Assembly: GCA_025963775.1 (NCBI GenBank)
Contig: JAOQAD010000020.1
Span: 1 to 64,000, forward strand
Source: Bacteroidota bacterium
GTDB lineage: Bacteria > Bacteroidota > Bacteroidia > 2-12-FULL-35-15
Direction: 5' to 3'
Length of the DNA stretch: 64,000 bases
Shown here: positions 1 to 7,774 of the stretch, in pieces
Layout of the letters: the number at the start of each line of letters is the position of its first letter
Position numbering within the stretch: position 1 is the stretch's first letter
Program-made: the position numbers and the translations under genes
The notes under the pieces: generated by a model
Told to the model about the DNA's origin: nothing
Seen by the model: the letters and a program-made list of their open reading frames with translations, nothing else
Database searches by the model: none

Positions 1-51
1 TTGATTTGAAAGTCCATTTGACTTTTGAACTTAACCTTTTGACTTAATAGT

Positions 52-1107
52 ATGTCTGACGAAAAAATAATTGTTGGGATTTCACAGGGAGATATAAACG
101 GCATCGGACTGGAAGTGATCATTAAAACCTTTCTTGATCCGCAGATGCTCGAGATCTGCACACCGGTAGTCTACGGTTCGTTAAAAACGGCATCCTTTCA
201 CAGGAAAGCCCTTAACATAGAGGATTTCAGTTTCAACCAGATCAAGGATGTGTCCGAGATCAATCACAAGCGCGCCAACCTTATTAATGTATATGAAGAC
301 GAGCCGCCGGTAGAGTTTGGAAAGCAAACACCGGAAGGAGGCAGCTGCGCGTTCAAATCCCTCGAGGCTGCAGCATATGCCCTTTCCCAGAAAAAAGTGC
401 ATGTGCTGGTAACAGCGCCTATCAATAAGGAGAACATTCAGTCTGACGATTTCCAGTTTCCCGGCCATACAGAATACCTCGACGATAAATTCGGCGATGG
501 CAACAGCCTGATGTTCCTTGTGAGCGATACACTGAGAGTGGCGGTTGCAACGGGGCACATTCCTGTAACACAGGTTGCAGAAGCTTTATCCCTGGAAAAG
601 ATCCTGAAAAAGATCCAGGTGCTGAATAAATCGCTGATCCAGGATTTCCAGGTACGCAAACCGAAGATCGCGGTGCTGGGGCTCAATCCTCATGCAGGCG
701 ATAATGGTGTGATCGGGAACGAGGAGCAAAGCATTATCATCCCGGCGATCAATAAGGCTAAGGAAGAAGGAATGCTGGTTTACGGGCCTTATCCTGCGGA
801 TGGGTTTTTCGGGAACGGCACTTACAAACAGTTTGATGCGGTCTTAGCCATGTACCACGACCAGGGTTTGATCCCTTTCAAGACCATCGCTTTTAATAAT
901 GGAGTGAACTTTACTGCCGGTTTGCCGGTTGTGAGAACATCTCCTGACCATGGCACAGCTTACGACATTGCAGGCAAGAACCTGGCATCGGAAGAATCCT
1001 TCCGGAAAGCCGTGTACACAGCCATCGACATCTATAAAACACGGAAAATGCACGGGGAGATCACGGCCAACCCCTTAAAAATCAGCCTTCAAAAGCGGGA
1101 ACGATAA
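52..1107 (+). CDS. pdxA: 4-hydroxythreonine-4-phosphate dehydrogenase PdxA
   Basis: PdxA oxidises 4-phosphohydroxy-threonine with NAD to a 2-amino-3-oxo product that decarboxylates, feeding PdxJ in DXP-dependent pyridoxal phosphate synthesis in the cytosol. The 351-residue length is normal for the family. Near the N-terminus it has GDINGIGLEV, the usual glycine-rich start. The family metal-binding histidines can be placed at H169 (ATGHIP), H214 (NPHAG) and H269 (YHDQG), with the substrate-contacting GHTEYL at 138-143. Placement ahead of DUF177-rpmF-plsX-fabH-acc is a common Bacteroidota arrangement. A hairpin terminator follows at 1141-1187, so pdxA is probably a separate transcript from the next genes. 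Confidence 0.95.
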   Translation: MSDEKIIVGISQGDINGIGLEVIIKTFLDPQMLEICTPVVYGSLKTASFHRKALNIEDFSFNQIKDVSEINHKRANLINVYEDEPPVEFGKQTPEGGSCAFKSLEAAAYALSQKKVHVLVTAPINKENIQSDDFQFPGHTEYLDDKFGDGNSLMFLVSDTLRVAVATGHIPVTQVAEALSLEKILKKIQVLNKSLIQDFQVRKPKIAVLGLNPHAGDNGVIGNEEQSIIIPAINKAKEEGMLVYGPYPADGFFGNGTYKQFDAVLAMYHDQGLIPFKTIAFNNGVNFTAGLPVVRTSPDHGTAYDIAGKNLASEESFRKAVYTAIDIYKTRKMHGEITANPLKISLQKRER

Positions 1108-1140
1108 AATTTAATCCCTCAAAAATCACACTTTATAGCA

Positions 1141-1187
1141 AAAATCCGGTCAAAAATCCTCCTTTTTACCGGATTTTCGCTTTTTTT
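1141..1187 (+). terminator. rho-independent terminator after pdxA
   Basis: The arms AAAATCCGGT (1141-1150) and ACCGGATTTT (1168-1177) are perfectly complementary and are followed by a run of seven T at 1181-1187. It lies 34 bases after the pdxA stop and before the promoter of the next gene. Confidence 0.75.
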
Positions 1188-1225
1188 GCATCAAAATCGC
1201 CCTGTAATTTAATTTGGATTAAGGC

Positions 1226-1256
1226 TTTGAAATAAGACAGAAATTTTTACCTTTGC
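1226..1256 (+). promoter_or_regulatory. Bacteroidota-type promoter for the DUF177-rpmF-plsX-fabH genes
   Basis: TTTG (1226-1229) is separated by 19 bases from TACCTTTG (1249-1256). This matches the Bacteroidota primary sigma consensus TTTG-N19-21-TAnnTTTG. The predicted start of transcription is about 15-20 bases ahead of the ATG at 1282. Confidence 0.7.
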
Positions 1257-1281
1257 GGTCTTTCTCAAAAAGTTAACTAAA

Positions 1282-1815
1282 ATGCCGGGTGGAAAAGAGT
1301 ATATCATACAGTTTGTAGGATTAGCCGTTGGGAAGCATGAATACGAATTCAAAGTCACAGATAAGTTCTTTGAGGACTTTGAATATTCGGAGATAAAAGA
1401 GGGGAACATTACGGTTGACCTGGCCCTGCTGAAGCAATCAGCAATGATGTCGCTGGAGTTTAAGATCAGTGGTACTGTAAAAGTGCCATGCGACCTCTGC
1501 ACGGAAGAGTTTGACCTGCCGATCAGCGGTGATTACAAGCTGATCGTAAAAGTGGGAGGAAACGACCAGACGAATGAAGATGATGACATCATCACCATTG
1601 CGGCAAACGAGCATGAGCTGGATGTAGCACAATACATCTATGAGTACATTGTGATCTCATTGCCGATCAAGCGTGTTCATCCCCCGGATAAAAAAGGAAA
1701 AAGCACCTGCGACCCGGAGATGATCGAAAAGGTGAAAAAATATCTTGTTGATGACAGCGGGGAAGACGATACCGACCCGAGATGGGACGGGTTAAAGGGA
1801 ATAAAATTAAATTAG
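1282..1815 (+). CDS. YceD/DUF177 family protein
   Basis: A 177-residue cytosolic protein of the YceD (DUF177) family, which in most bacteria is encoded directly before rpmF. Family members have been tied to 23S rRNA accumulation in some organisms, but the biochemical role here is inferred only. Visible family features are the paired cysteines C70-x2-C73 (PCDLC) in the central strand region and an acidic, lysine-rich C-terminus (KKYLVDDSGEDDTDPRWDGL) typical of the family end. It is the first gene of the rpmF-plsX-fabH run, with a good promoter just upstream. Confidence 0.85.
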   Translation: MPGGKEYIIQFVGLAVGKHEYEFKVTDKFFEDFEYSEIKEGNITVDLALLKQSAMMSLEFKISGTVKVPCDLCTEEFDLPISGDYKLIVKVGGNDQTNEDDDIITIAANEHELDVAQYIYEYIVISLPIKRVHPPDKKGKSTCDPEMIEKVKKYLVDDSGEDDTDPRWDGLKGIKLN

Positions 1816-1873
1816 CAATCGGGCAGTTGGCAAAAGGCAATTGATCCTGCAAAAAGTAAATTACACGTTTTTT

Positions 1874-1902
1874 AAATCAACAATTCAGTAAATCAACAAT
1901 TC
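1874..1902 (+). repeat. 13-bp perfect direct repeat in the rpmF leader
   Basis: AAATCAACAATTC occurs at 1874-1886 and again at 1890-1902, a 16-base period, just ahead of the L32 start codon at 1918. Function unknown. It sits in the 102-base gap between the DUF177 gene and rpmF, where a ribosomal-protein leader control element could lie. Confidence 0.6.
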
Positions 1903-1917
1903 TAAAATTAATAAACA

Positions 1918-2103
1918 ATGCCACATCCAAAGCGAAAATTATCGAGATCAAGAAGAGATAGCCGTAGGGGTCATGATAAAGCTGTAGCTTCTACACTTTG
2001 CAACTGTTCCAACTGTGGAGCGCCTACACTGTATCACCGTGTTTGTAACGAGTGCGGTTACTACAAAGGTAAATTAGCAGTAGAGAAAAAAGTTTCTGCT
2101 TAA
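1918..2103 (+). CDS. rpmF: 50S ribosomal protein L32
   Basis: A 61-residue L32, a zinc-ribbon protein of the large ribosomal subunit. The N-terminus MPHPKRKLSRSRRDSRR is the classical basic L32 start that contacts rRNA. The zinc site is intact with C30, C33, C43 and C46 (CSNC and CNEC), so this is the C+ zinc-dependent form. It sits between the DUF177 gene and plsX, the conserved order linking ribosome production to lipid synthesis. No zinc-free paralogue is visible in the window. Confidence 0.97.
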   Translation: MPHPKRKLSRSRRDSRRGHDKAVASTLCNCSNCGAPTLYHRVCNECGYYKGKLAVEKKVSA

Positions 2104-2198
2104 GTTTAAGTGAATAGTTAATTTGGTTGAATAAAGGATTTGGGCTTTGCACAGATCCCTTTTTTGCCATTTAACTGATAACCCAATTAGCTTAATTT

Positions 2199-3137
2199 AT
2201 GAAGATAGGTATAGATATTATGGGCGGTGATTTTGCACCCGGAGCTACTGTTTCAGGTGCTTTACTTGCCTATAATGAACTACCGCATGATGTACGCCTC
2301 GTACTGATCGGCGATAAGGAGCTGATCCTTGCCGAGCTTGCAAAACACAACGCTGATGCGGACAATTTCGATATTGTTCACTCTACGGAAGTGATTGGCA
2401 TGAGCGAACATCCTACCAAAGCCTTTTCTCACAAACCCAATTCAAGTATTGCTTTGGGTTTTTTTATGCTTAAAGAAGGCAGGCTCGATGGCTTTGCCAG
2501 CAACGGGAACACCGGCGCAATGCTTGTCGGTTCCATGTTCAGCGTTAAATCAGTAGCAGGTGTGATCCGTCCCTGCATCACCTCCATCCTTCCGAAAGAG
2601 AACGGCGGCGTTGGCCTCATCCTCGATGTGGGCACCAATGCCGATTGCAAGCCCGATGTGCTTTACCAGTTCGGCGTGCTTGGCTCGCTGTACGCGGAAC
2701 ACGTGTACAACATTAAAAATCCGAGAGTGGCTTTACTGAACATCGGTGAGGAACCTGAAAAAGGAAACCTCGTAGCACAGGCTGCACACCAGCTGATGAA
2801 AGATTCCAAAGATTTTAATTTCGTGGGAAATGTGGAAGGCCGTGATATCTTCGGCGACCACTGCGATGTGATCGTATGCGACGGGTTCACCGGGAATGTG
2901 GTATTGAAGGAAGCAGAAGCATTTTATACGCTGATCAAAAAGCGCGGACTGAGCGATGCTTATTTCGACCGCTTCAATTATGAGAACTATGGCGGAACAC
3001 CTGTGCTGGGCATTAACTCAACTGTGATGATCGGGCACGGGATCTCCAATGATATTGCCGTAAAGAACATGCTGCTGCTCACAAAAGATGTGGTGGAAGC
3101 AAAGTTATCGGATAAAATAAAACAAGTATTTCAATAA
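2199..3137 (+). CDS. plsX: phosphate acyltransferase PlsX
   Basis: PlsX converts acyl-ACP and phosphate into acyl-phosphate, the donor for PlsY in phosphatidic acid synthesis; it is a peripheral membrane enzyme. The protein begins with the family signature GIDIMGGDFAPG and keeps GFASNGNTGAMLVGS and VCDGFTGNVVLK. At 312 residues it is near the usual 310-340. The stop codon overlaps the fabH start at 3137, showing tight translational coupling with the next fatty-acid gene. Confidence 0.96.
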   Translation: MKIGIDIMGGDFAPGATVSGALLAYNELPHDVRLVLIGDKELILAELAKHNADADNFDIVHSTEVIGMSEHPTKAFSHKPNSSIALGFFMLKEGRLDGFASNGNTGAMLVGSMFSVKSVAGVIRPCITSILPKENGGVGLILDVGTNADCKPDVLYQFGVLGSLYAEHVYNIKNPRVALLNIGEEPEKGNLVAQAAHQLMKDSKDFNFVGNVEGRDIFGDHCDVIVCDGFTGNVVLKEAEAFYTLIKKRGLSDAYFDRFNYENYGGTPVLGINSTVMIGHGISNDIAVKNMLLLTKDVVEAKLSDKIKQVFQ

Positions 3138-4135
3138 TGACGAAAGTAACTGCCGCTATTACTGCTGTTGCGGGTTATGTGCCCGAATATATCCTGGACA
3201 ACCAGGAGCTGGAAAAATTAGTGCCTACCACTTCCGAATGGATTGAAACACGCACGGGAATTAAAGAGCGCAGGATCTTAAAAGGAGAAGGCCTCGGAAC
3301 TTCCGATATGTGTGTGAAAGCTGTGGAGCTGCTGCTGAAAAAGCGCGGCATTACGGCACTCGATATCGACCTGATCATTGTTGGTACAGTAACCCCGGAT
3401 TTCGTTTTCCCTTCCACTTCCAATGTGCTTTGCGATAAGATCGGCGCAACCAATGCCTGGGGCTTCGACCTTTCAGCTGCATGCTCAGGATTTGTATATG
3501 CATTATCAACCGGTGCACAGTTCATTGAAACCGGCAAACATAAAAAAGTGGTGGTAGTGGGCGCTGATAAAATGTCGGCCATCCTTGATTATACCGACCG
3601 TTCCACCTGCATCATCTTTGGTGACGGAGCAGGTGCCGTATTGCTGGAGTCGAATACAGAAGGCCTTGGCATTATGGATTCCATTTTAAAATCGGATGGT
3701 TCCGGCCGCCAGTACCTGCACCAGAAAGCAGGAGGATCGGTTAAGCCGCCTTCGCATGAAACGGTGGATGCACGCGAACACTATGTATACCAGGACGGGC
3801 AGCCTGTATTTAAAAGGGCTGTGGTTGGAATGGCAGAGGTGTCGGCGCAGATCATGGAGCGCAACAACCTGGTATCGGATGATGTGGCATGGCTGGTGCC
3901 TCACCAGGCAAACAAGCGCATCATTGATGCAACGGCAGAACGCATGGGACTATCCTCTGAAAAAGTGATGCTGAACATTCAGCGTTACGGCAATACAACC
4001 GGCGGTACAATTCCATTGTGCCTCTGGGATTATGAAAAGCAAATGAAAAAAGGGGATAACATCATCATCTCTACTTTTGGGGCAGGATTTACATGGGGAA
4101 GCATTTATCTCAAATGGGCATACGATAGTAAATAG
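3137..4135 (+). CDS. fabH: beta-ketoacyl-ACP synthase III FabH
   Basis: FabH starts fatty-acid elongation by condensing a short acyl-CoA primer with malonyl-ACP. The thiolase-fold triad is complete: C116 in SAACSGF, H256 in VPHQANKR and N286 in YGNTTGG. The 332-residue length is typical. The start codon overlaps the plsX stop. A 181-base gap to accB follows with no clear hairpin, so transcription may continue into the acetyl-CoA carboxylase genes. Confidence 0.96.
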   Translation: MTKVTAAITAVAGYVPEYILDNQELEKLVPTTSEWIETRTGIKERRILKGEGLGTSDMCVKAVELLLKKRGITALDIDLIIVGTVTPDFVFPSTSNVLCDKIGATNAWGFDLSAACSGFVYALSTGAQFIETGKHKKVVVVGADKMSAILDYTDRSTCIIFGDGAGAVLLESNTEGLGIMDSILKSDGSGRQYLHQKAGGSVKPPSHETVDAREHYVYQDGQPVFKRAVVGMAEVSAQIMERNNLVSDDVAWLVPHQANKRIIDATAERMGLSSEKVMLNIQRYGNTTGGTIPLCLWDYEKQMKKGDNIIISTFGAGFTWGSIYLKWAYDSK

Positions 4136-4316
4136 CCGGGAGAACTTAGTCCGGAGACGGTTTAAAATCATGTTTAGAGTTCTTAAAAGAGCACACACAT
4201 GACCTAATAAAATTGCAAAAATGTTTATTGATGAACTCGCAGATCAGGTTAACGTCTACGAACTACAAGCAATAAACTACTAACTAAACTGAATATTAAT
4301 TTAAAAATTACATAGA

Positions 4317-4814
4317 ATGAAACTGAACGAAATTCAAGACCTGATCAAGTTTGTAGCAAAATCCGGTGTAAGCGAGGTTGAGCTCGAAACAAAAGATGTA
4401 AAAATTGTTATTAAAACTCCGGCAGGAAAAGGTAAGGAACAAGTATTTGTTCAGACGTCAGCTCCTGTTGCACAGCCTGTGATGCAGCAGTCGGCACCGG
4501 TTCAGACGCAGGCACCTGCTGCTGAAACAAAAGGCCCTGAAGCTAAATCTTCGGCTGCCGCTGATGATGCAAAATACGTGACCATCAAATCACCGATGAT
4601 CGGTACATTCTATCGTTCTTCTTCTCCTGACAAGCCGGCATTCGTAAATGTAGGCGATGATATTTCTGCAGGAAAACCGGTATGTATCATTGAAGCGATG
4701 AAATTGTTCAACGAGATCGAATCGGATATCAAAGGCAAGATCGTAAAAGTGCTGGTAAATGATGCTACTCCTGTTGAGTATGATCAGCCACTGTTTTTAG
4801 TAGACCCTTCATAG
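4317..4814 (+). CDS. accB: biotin carboxyl carrier protein of acetyl-CoA carboxylase
   Basis: AccB carries biotin for acetyl-CoA carboxylase, passing the carboxyl group from AccC to the carboxyltransferase that makes malonyl-CoA. The 165 residues split into an N-terminal helical part, an Ala/Pro/Gln-rich linker (about residues 47-82) and the biotinyl domain. The biotin site is K129 in EAMKLFNEI; the usual Met after Leu is Phe here, which is tolerated in the family. accC follows after a 111-base repeat-rich gap. Confidence 0.95.
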   Translation: MKLNEIQDLIKFVAKSGVSEVELETKDVKIVIKTPAGKGKEQVFVQTSAPVAQPVMQQSAPVQTQAPAAETKGPEAKSSAAADDAKYVTIKSPMIGTFYRSSSPDKPAFVNVGDDISAGKPVCIIEAMKLFNEIESDIKGKIVKVLVNDATPVEYDQPLFLVDPS

Positions 4815-4818
4815 CCGA

Positions 4819-4902
4819 CGAAATACGAGTGGTTGCGAATTGTACGAAATACGAATTCGTAACAATTAGCAATTCGTATGTTTCGCTTTTGATTCGTATT
4901 CG
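4819..4902. repeat. cluster of short inverted repeats between accB and accC
   Basis: The unit CGAAATACGA occurs at 4819-4828 and 4845-4854, and near-complementary units follow at 4874-4885 (TCGTATGTTTCG) and 4893-4902 (TTCGTATTCG). The four copies can fold as nested hairpins. They fill most of the 111-base gap in an otherwise conserved gene pair. They could be a small mobile repeat or an mRNA processing element. Confidence 0.55.
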
Positions 4903-4925
4903 GTGATTAATTAACAAAAAAGAGA

Positions 4926-6266
4926 ATGTTCAAAAAGATACTAATAGCAAACAGGGGAGAGATCGCATTGCGCGTGATCCGTACCTGTAAAGAAATGGGG
5001 ATTAAAACGGTTGCGGTATACTCCACTGCCGACAGGGAATCCCTGCACGTGAAATTTGCTGATGAAGCGGTTTGTATCGGGCCTCCTCCAAGCAAAGATT
5101 CCTATTTAAATATTCCGAATATCATTTCTGCAGCGGAAATCACCAATGCAGATGCTATTCACCCGGGCTACGGCTTTCTTTCCGAGAATGCAAAATTCTC
5201 AAAGATCTGCCAGGAGCATAACATCAAATTCATCGGCGCATCACCTGAGATGATCAATTCGATGGGAGATAAGTCTTCCGCGAAAGCGACCATGATCGCA
5301 GCTGGTGTACCTTGCGTACCCGGCTCTGAAGGATTGCTGGAAAGCGTGGAGCAGGCCATTGAGCTTGCACCGAAAGTTGGTTACCCGGTGATCATCAAAG
5401 CTACTGCAGGTGGCGGAGGGCGCGGAATGCGCATCATCTGGAAAGAAGAGGAGATGCGTGCGAATTTTGAATCGGCAAGCAAAGAGGCGGAAGCTGCATT
5501 CGGCAACGGCGCGATGTACATGGAAAAATACATCGAGGAGCCAAGGCACATCGAGATCCAGGTAGTGGGCGACCAGTACGGAAAAGCGTGTCACTTATCG
5601 GAAAGGGATTGTTCGATCCAGAGAAGGCACCAGAAATTAATGGAAGAAACGCCATCGCCGTTCATGACGGATGAGTTGCGTGAGCGCATGGGCGATGCTG
5701 CGATCAAGGCTGCACTGGCAGTGAGATACGAAGGCGTGGGAACAGTTGAGTTCCTGGTTGACAAGCACCGCAATTTTTATTTCATGGAAATGAACACGCG
5801 TATCCAGGTAGAGCACCCGATCACGGAAGAGGTGATCGATTATGACCTGATCCGTGAGCAGATACTCGTTGCAGCCGGGGTTCCTATTTCGGGAAAGAAT
5901 TATTTCCCGCAGCTGCACGCCATCGAATGCCGCATCAACGCGGAAGATCCGTTTAACAATTTCCGCCCCTCACCGGGCAAGATCACTGTACTGCACACAC
6001 CGGGCGGGCACGGGATCCGCGTTGATTCGCACATTTACGCAGGCTATACCATTCCGCCGAATTACGACAGCATGGTGGCGAAGCTGATCACGGTTGCACA
6101 AACACGTGAGGAAGCGATCGCGAAGATGCACCGCGCATTGAGCGAGTATGTGATCGAAGGCGTGAAAACAACCATTCCTTTCCATTTGAAATTAATGAAG
6201 GATGAGAATTTTATTAAGGGGGATTATACGACGAAATTCCTTGAAAATTTTGATCTGACAGAATAA
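4926..6266 (+). CDS. accC: biotin carboxylase subunit of acetyl-CoA carboxylase
   Basis: AccC uses ATP and bicarbonate to carboxylate biotin on AccB. The 446-residue protein has the ATP-grasp fold: the N-terminal [18 protein letters not shown], the glycine-rich loop GGGGRGMR near residue 162, and [15 protein letters not shown] with the catalytic metal-binding residues. It ends with the biotin carboxylase C-terminal domain (CRINAEDP and onward). A terminator directly follows, closing the lipid block. Confidence 0.97.
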   Translation: MFKKILIANRGEIALRVIRTCKEMGIKTVAVYSTADRESLHVKFADEAVCIGPPPSKDSYLNIPNIISAAEITNADAIHPGYGFLSENAKFSKICQEHNIKFIGASPEMINSMGDKSSAKATMIAAGVPCVPGSEGLLESVEQAIELAPKVGYPVIIKATAGGGGRGMRIIWKEEEMRANFESASKEAEAAFGNGAMYMEKYIEEPRHIEIQVVGDQYGKACHLSERDCSIQRRHQKLMEETPSPFMTDELRERMGDAAIKAALAVRYEGVGTVEFLVDKHRNFYFMEMNTRIQVEHPITEEVIDYDLIREQILVAAGVPISGKNYFPQLHAIECRINAEDPFNNFRPSPGKITVLHTPGGHGIRVDSHIYAGYTIPPNYDSMVAKLITVAQTREEAIAKMHRALSEYVIEGVKTTIPFHLKLMKDENFIKGDYTTKFLENFDLTE

Positions 6267-6287
6267 TCTTAATACAAAGTATAAGAG

Positions 6288-6313
6288 CGGAACCATAAGG
6301 TTCCGTTTTTTTT
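6288..6313 (+). terminator. rho-independent terminator after accC
   Basis: CGGAACC (6288-6294), a four-base loop, GGTTCCG (6299-6305), then eight T (6306-6313). It lies 22 bases after the accC stop. Confidence 0.9.
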
Positions 6314-6401
6314 ACGCCCATTTTCGGCATCTTGCTTTATTGATCCTTATTCATTAAGTTTACAATACCGGATTCTCGATCGCTGTAATTCAAAAAATCA
6401 C

Positions 6402-7268
6402 GTGTTCAATCAAACAAAAAACGGATTTCTGTTTATAAGCTGCATTTTGCTGTTCAGCTTCTGTCAAAGTAAGCCGCGCTCAGCATCTTTTGCACCTGCT
6501 ACTAAGCCGGATAAAGCGGATGATAAGCAAACGCTTTATACTTTTAAGGAAAAGACAACCGTGTACAAAGAGCTCTCCTTAACAAGTGAAGGGATAGCAA
6601 TCCTTGAACCGGGAAATCCTGTTGAGCTTGTCCGCAAAGCAGATTCGCTGGTTACTCTCAACGGTTATACAGAAAACTGGTACAGGGTGATTTTACCCGG
6701 TAAAAACCTGGAAGGATATATTTATGGAGGAGATTTGGGAGTTGCTGTTCTTGCCAGGGATGTTTCCGATCCTTCTGTCGGTTTGTTCATTGTGGGTGTT
6801 AATGAATATAAACCGAATGATGGTTATTCTGCTTCTGTAAGTTTGATCATCCGAAATAAGATTATTTCTTCGTGTAATTTTTTTATTTCTGATCATCCCT
6901 GGTCTGATTCGGTAAAAGGCCCGGTACGAAATAACATTGTCCTTGACCGTTACAGTACTGAAGGCTTTGCGGGGCCCCGGGATCTTTTACGGGTTGGTAA
7001 TTCGTATGGCGTATCTGAAGTGCCTGCTACCAGCTATTTATTTTATACAAACGGGGATGTTGTTAAATTTGCACTGGAAGCAGATGAGCTTACTGTTGGA
7101 AATATTCAATACCGTTGCCAGCTTATTTTTCCTTCGGATGAAAACGGAGAGCAGGATAAAATTAAGAGAGCCTGTTATGAAGAGGATGATAACAACGGAG
7201 GAACGGTGAAAAAAACAAAGCAGGAAATTTACAGGTGGATCAACGGATCTATTGTGCTGAGTAAATAG
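6402..7268 (+). CDS. SH3-like domain envelope protein of unknown function
   Basis: A 288-residue protein with a GTG start. The N-terminus is a hydrophobic export signal ending at C21 (LLFSFC), possibly a lipoprotein, but Phe just before the Cys is a poor lipobox. Residues about 45-115 look like a bacterial SH3 fold (FKEKTTVYKELSLTSEGIAI and ENWYRVILPG...GYIYGGDL), which in other proteins binds cell-wall peptides. The rest is not recognised; one stretch (GLFIVGVNEYKPN) resembles nothing I can name. It stands alone between the accC terminator and the convergent toxin operon. Function not assigned. Confidence 0.8.
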   Translation: MFNQTKNGFLFISCILLFSFCQSKPRSASFAPATKPDKADDKQTLYTFKEKTTVYKELSLTSEGIAILEPGNPVELVRKADSLVTLNGYTENWYRVILPGKNLEGYIYGGDLGVAVLARDVSDPSVGLFIVGVNEYKPNDGYSASVSLIIRNKIISSCNFFISDHPWSDSVKGPVRNNIVLDRYSTEGFAGPRDLLRVGNSYGVSEVPATSYLFYTNGDVVKFALEADELTVGNIQYRCQLIFPSDENGEQDKIKRACYEEDDNNGGTVKKTKQEIYRWINGSIVLSK

Positions 7269-7344
7269 CTCCTACCCTTTATTATTCCGGTTTTTTATAA
7301 TTCCCTACAATCCTAAAATGCAAATCTACCACAAGTATTATAAA

Positions 7345-7770
7345 TTATATTTTACATTCTTCAACATCTGCATGTTCAATATTAAATCCCTCCAATAAAC
7401 TTAATGCTTTCTGCGAAACAATAAGCCTTTTATCAGCACATCCAAAATCATCTTTTTTAGCAATGCCAGTTATTTTTAGCCAGTAAAATTCCGGAAGTTT
7501 TTTATTCGGGTAGAGCTCGTTGAATTGTTCTGAAATTAATATTTCAACGTCGTTAAAAGCTATGCCGGTAAGGTTCTCTTTTTCAATACTTTTTTTGAGT
7601 CTTTCAGAAACCACAAAAACCAGAATACTTTCTAAAATATCATCACCTAACCATCCGTCAAATGTATATCTGAGAGTATTAATTTGGGGAGGCATTGTGT
7701 CTTTATCAAGAAAGTCACTTTTGGTAATATTGCCTGCTACCTCAGGTTCAAAAATGTAATATTTATCCAT
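7345..7770 (-). CDS. probable immunity protein (Imm11/DUF1629-like)
   Basis: A 141-residue acidic cytosolic-looking protein. I chose the ATG at 7770, five bases after the toxin stop, over an in-frame upstream ATG at 7818 that would overlap the toxin by 44 bases and add an unrelated tail. The segment VFVVSERLKKSIEKENLTGIAFNDVEI, then FYWLKI, then KRLIVSQKALSLLE resembles the layout of Imm11/DUF1629 immunity proteins, though this is a by-eye match. Its position directly after a polymorphic-toxin-like gene is the main reason for the call. Low GC compared with the housekeeping genes is consistent with transfer. Confidence 0.6.
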   Translation of the reverse strand: MDKYYIFEPEVAGNITKSDFLDKDTMPPQINTLRYTFDGWLGDDILESILVFVVSERLKKSIEKENLTGIAFNDVEILISEQFNELYPNKKLPEFYWLKITGIAKKDDFGCADKRLIVSQKALSLLEGFNIEHADVEECKI

Positions 7771-7774
7771 AATA

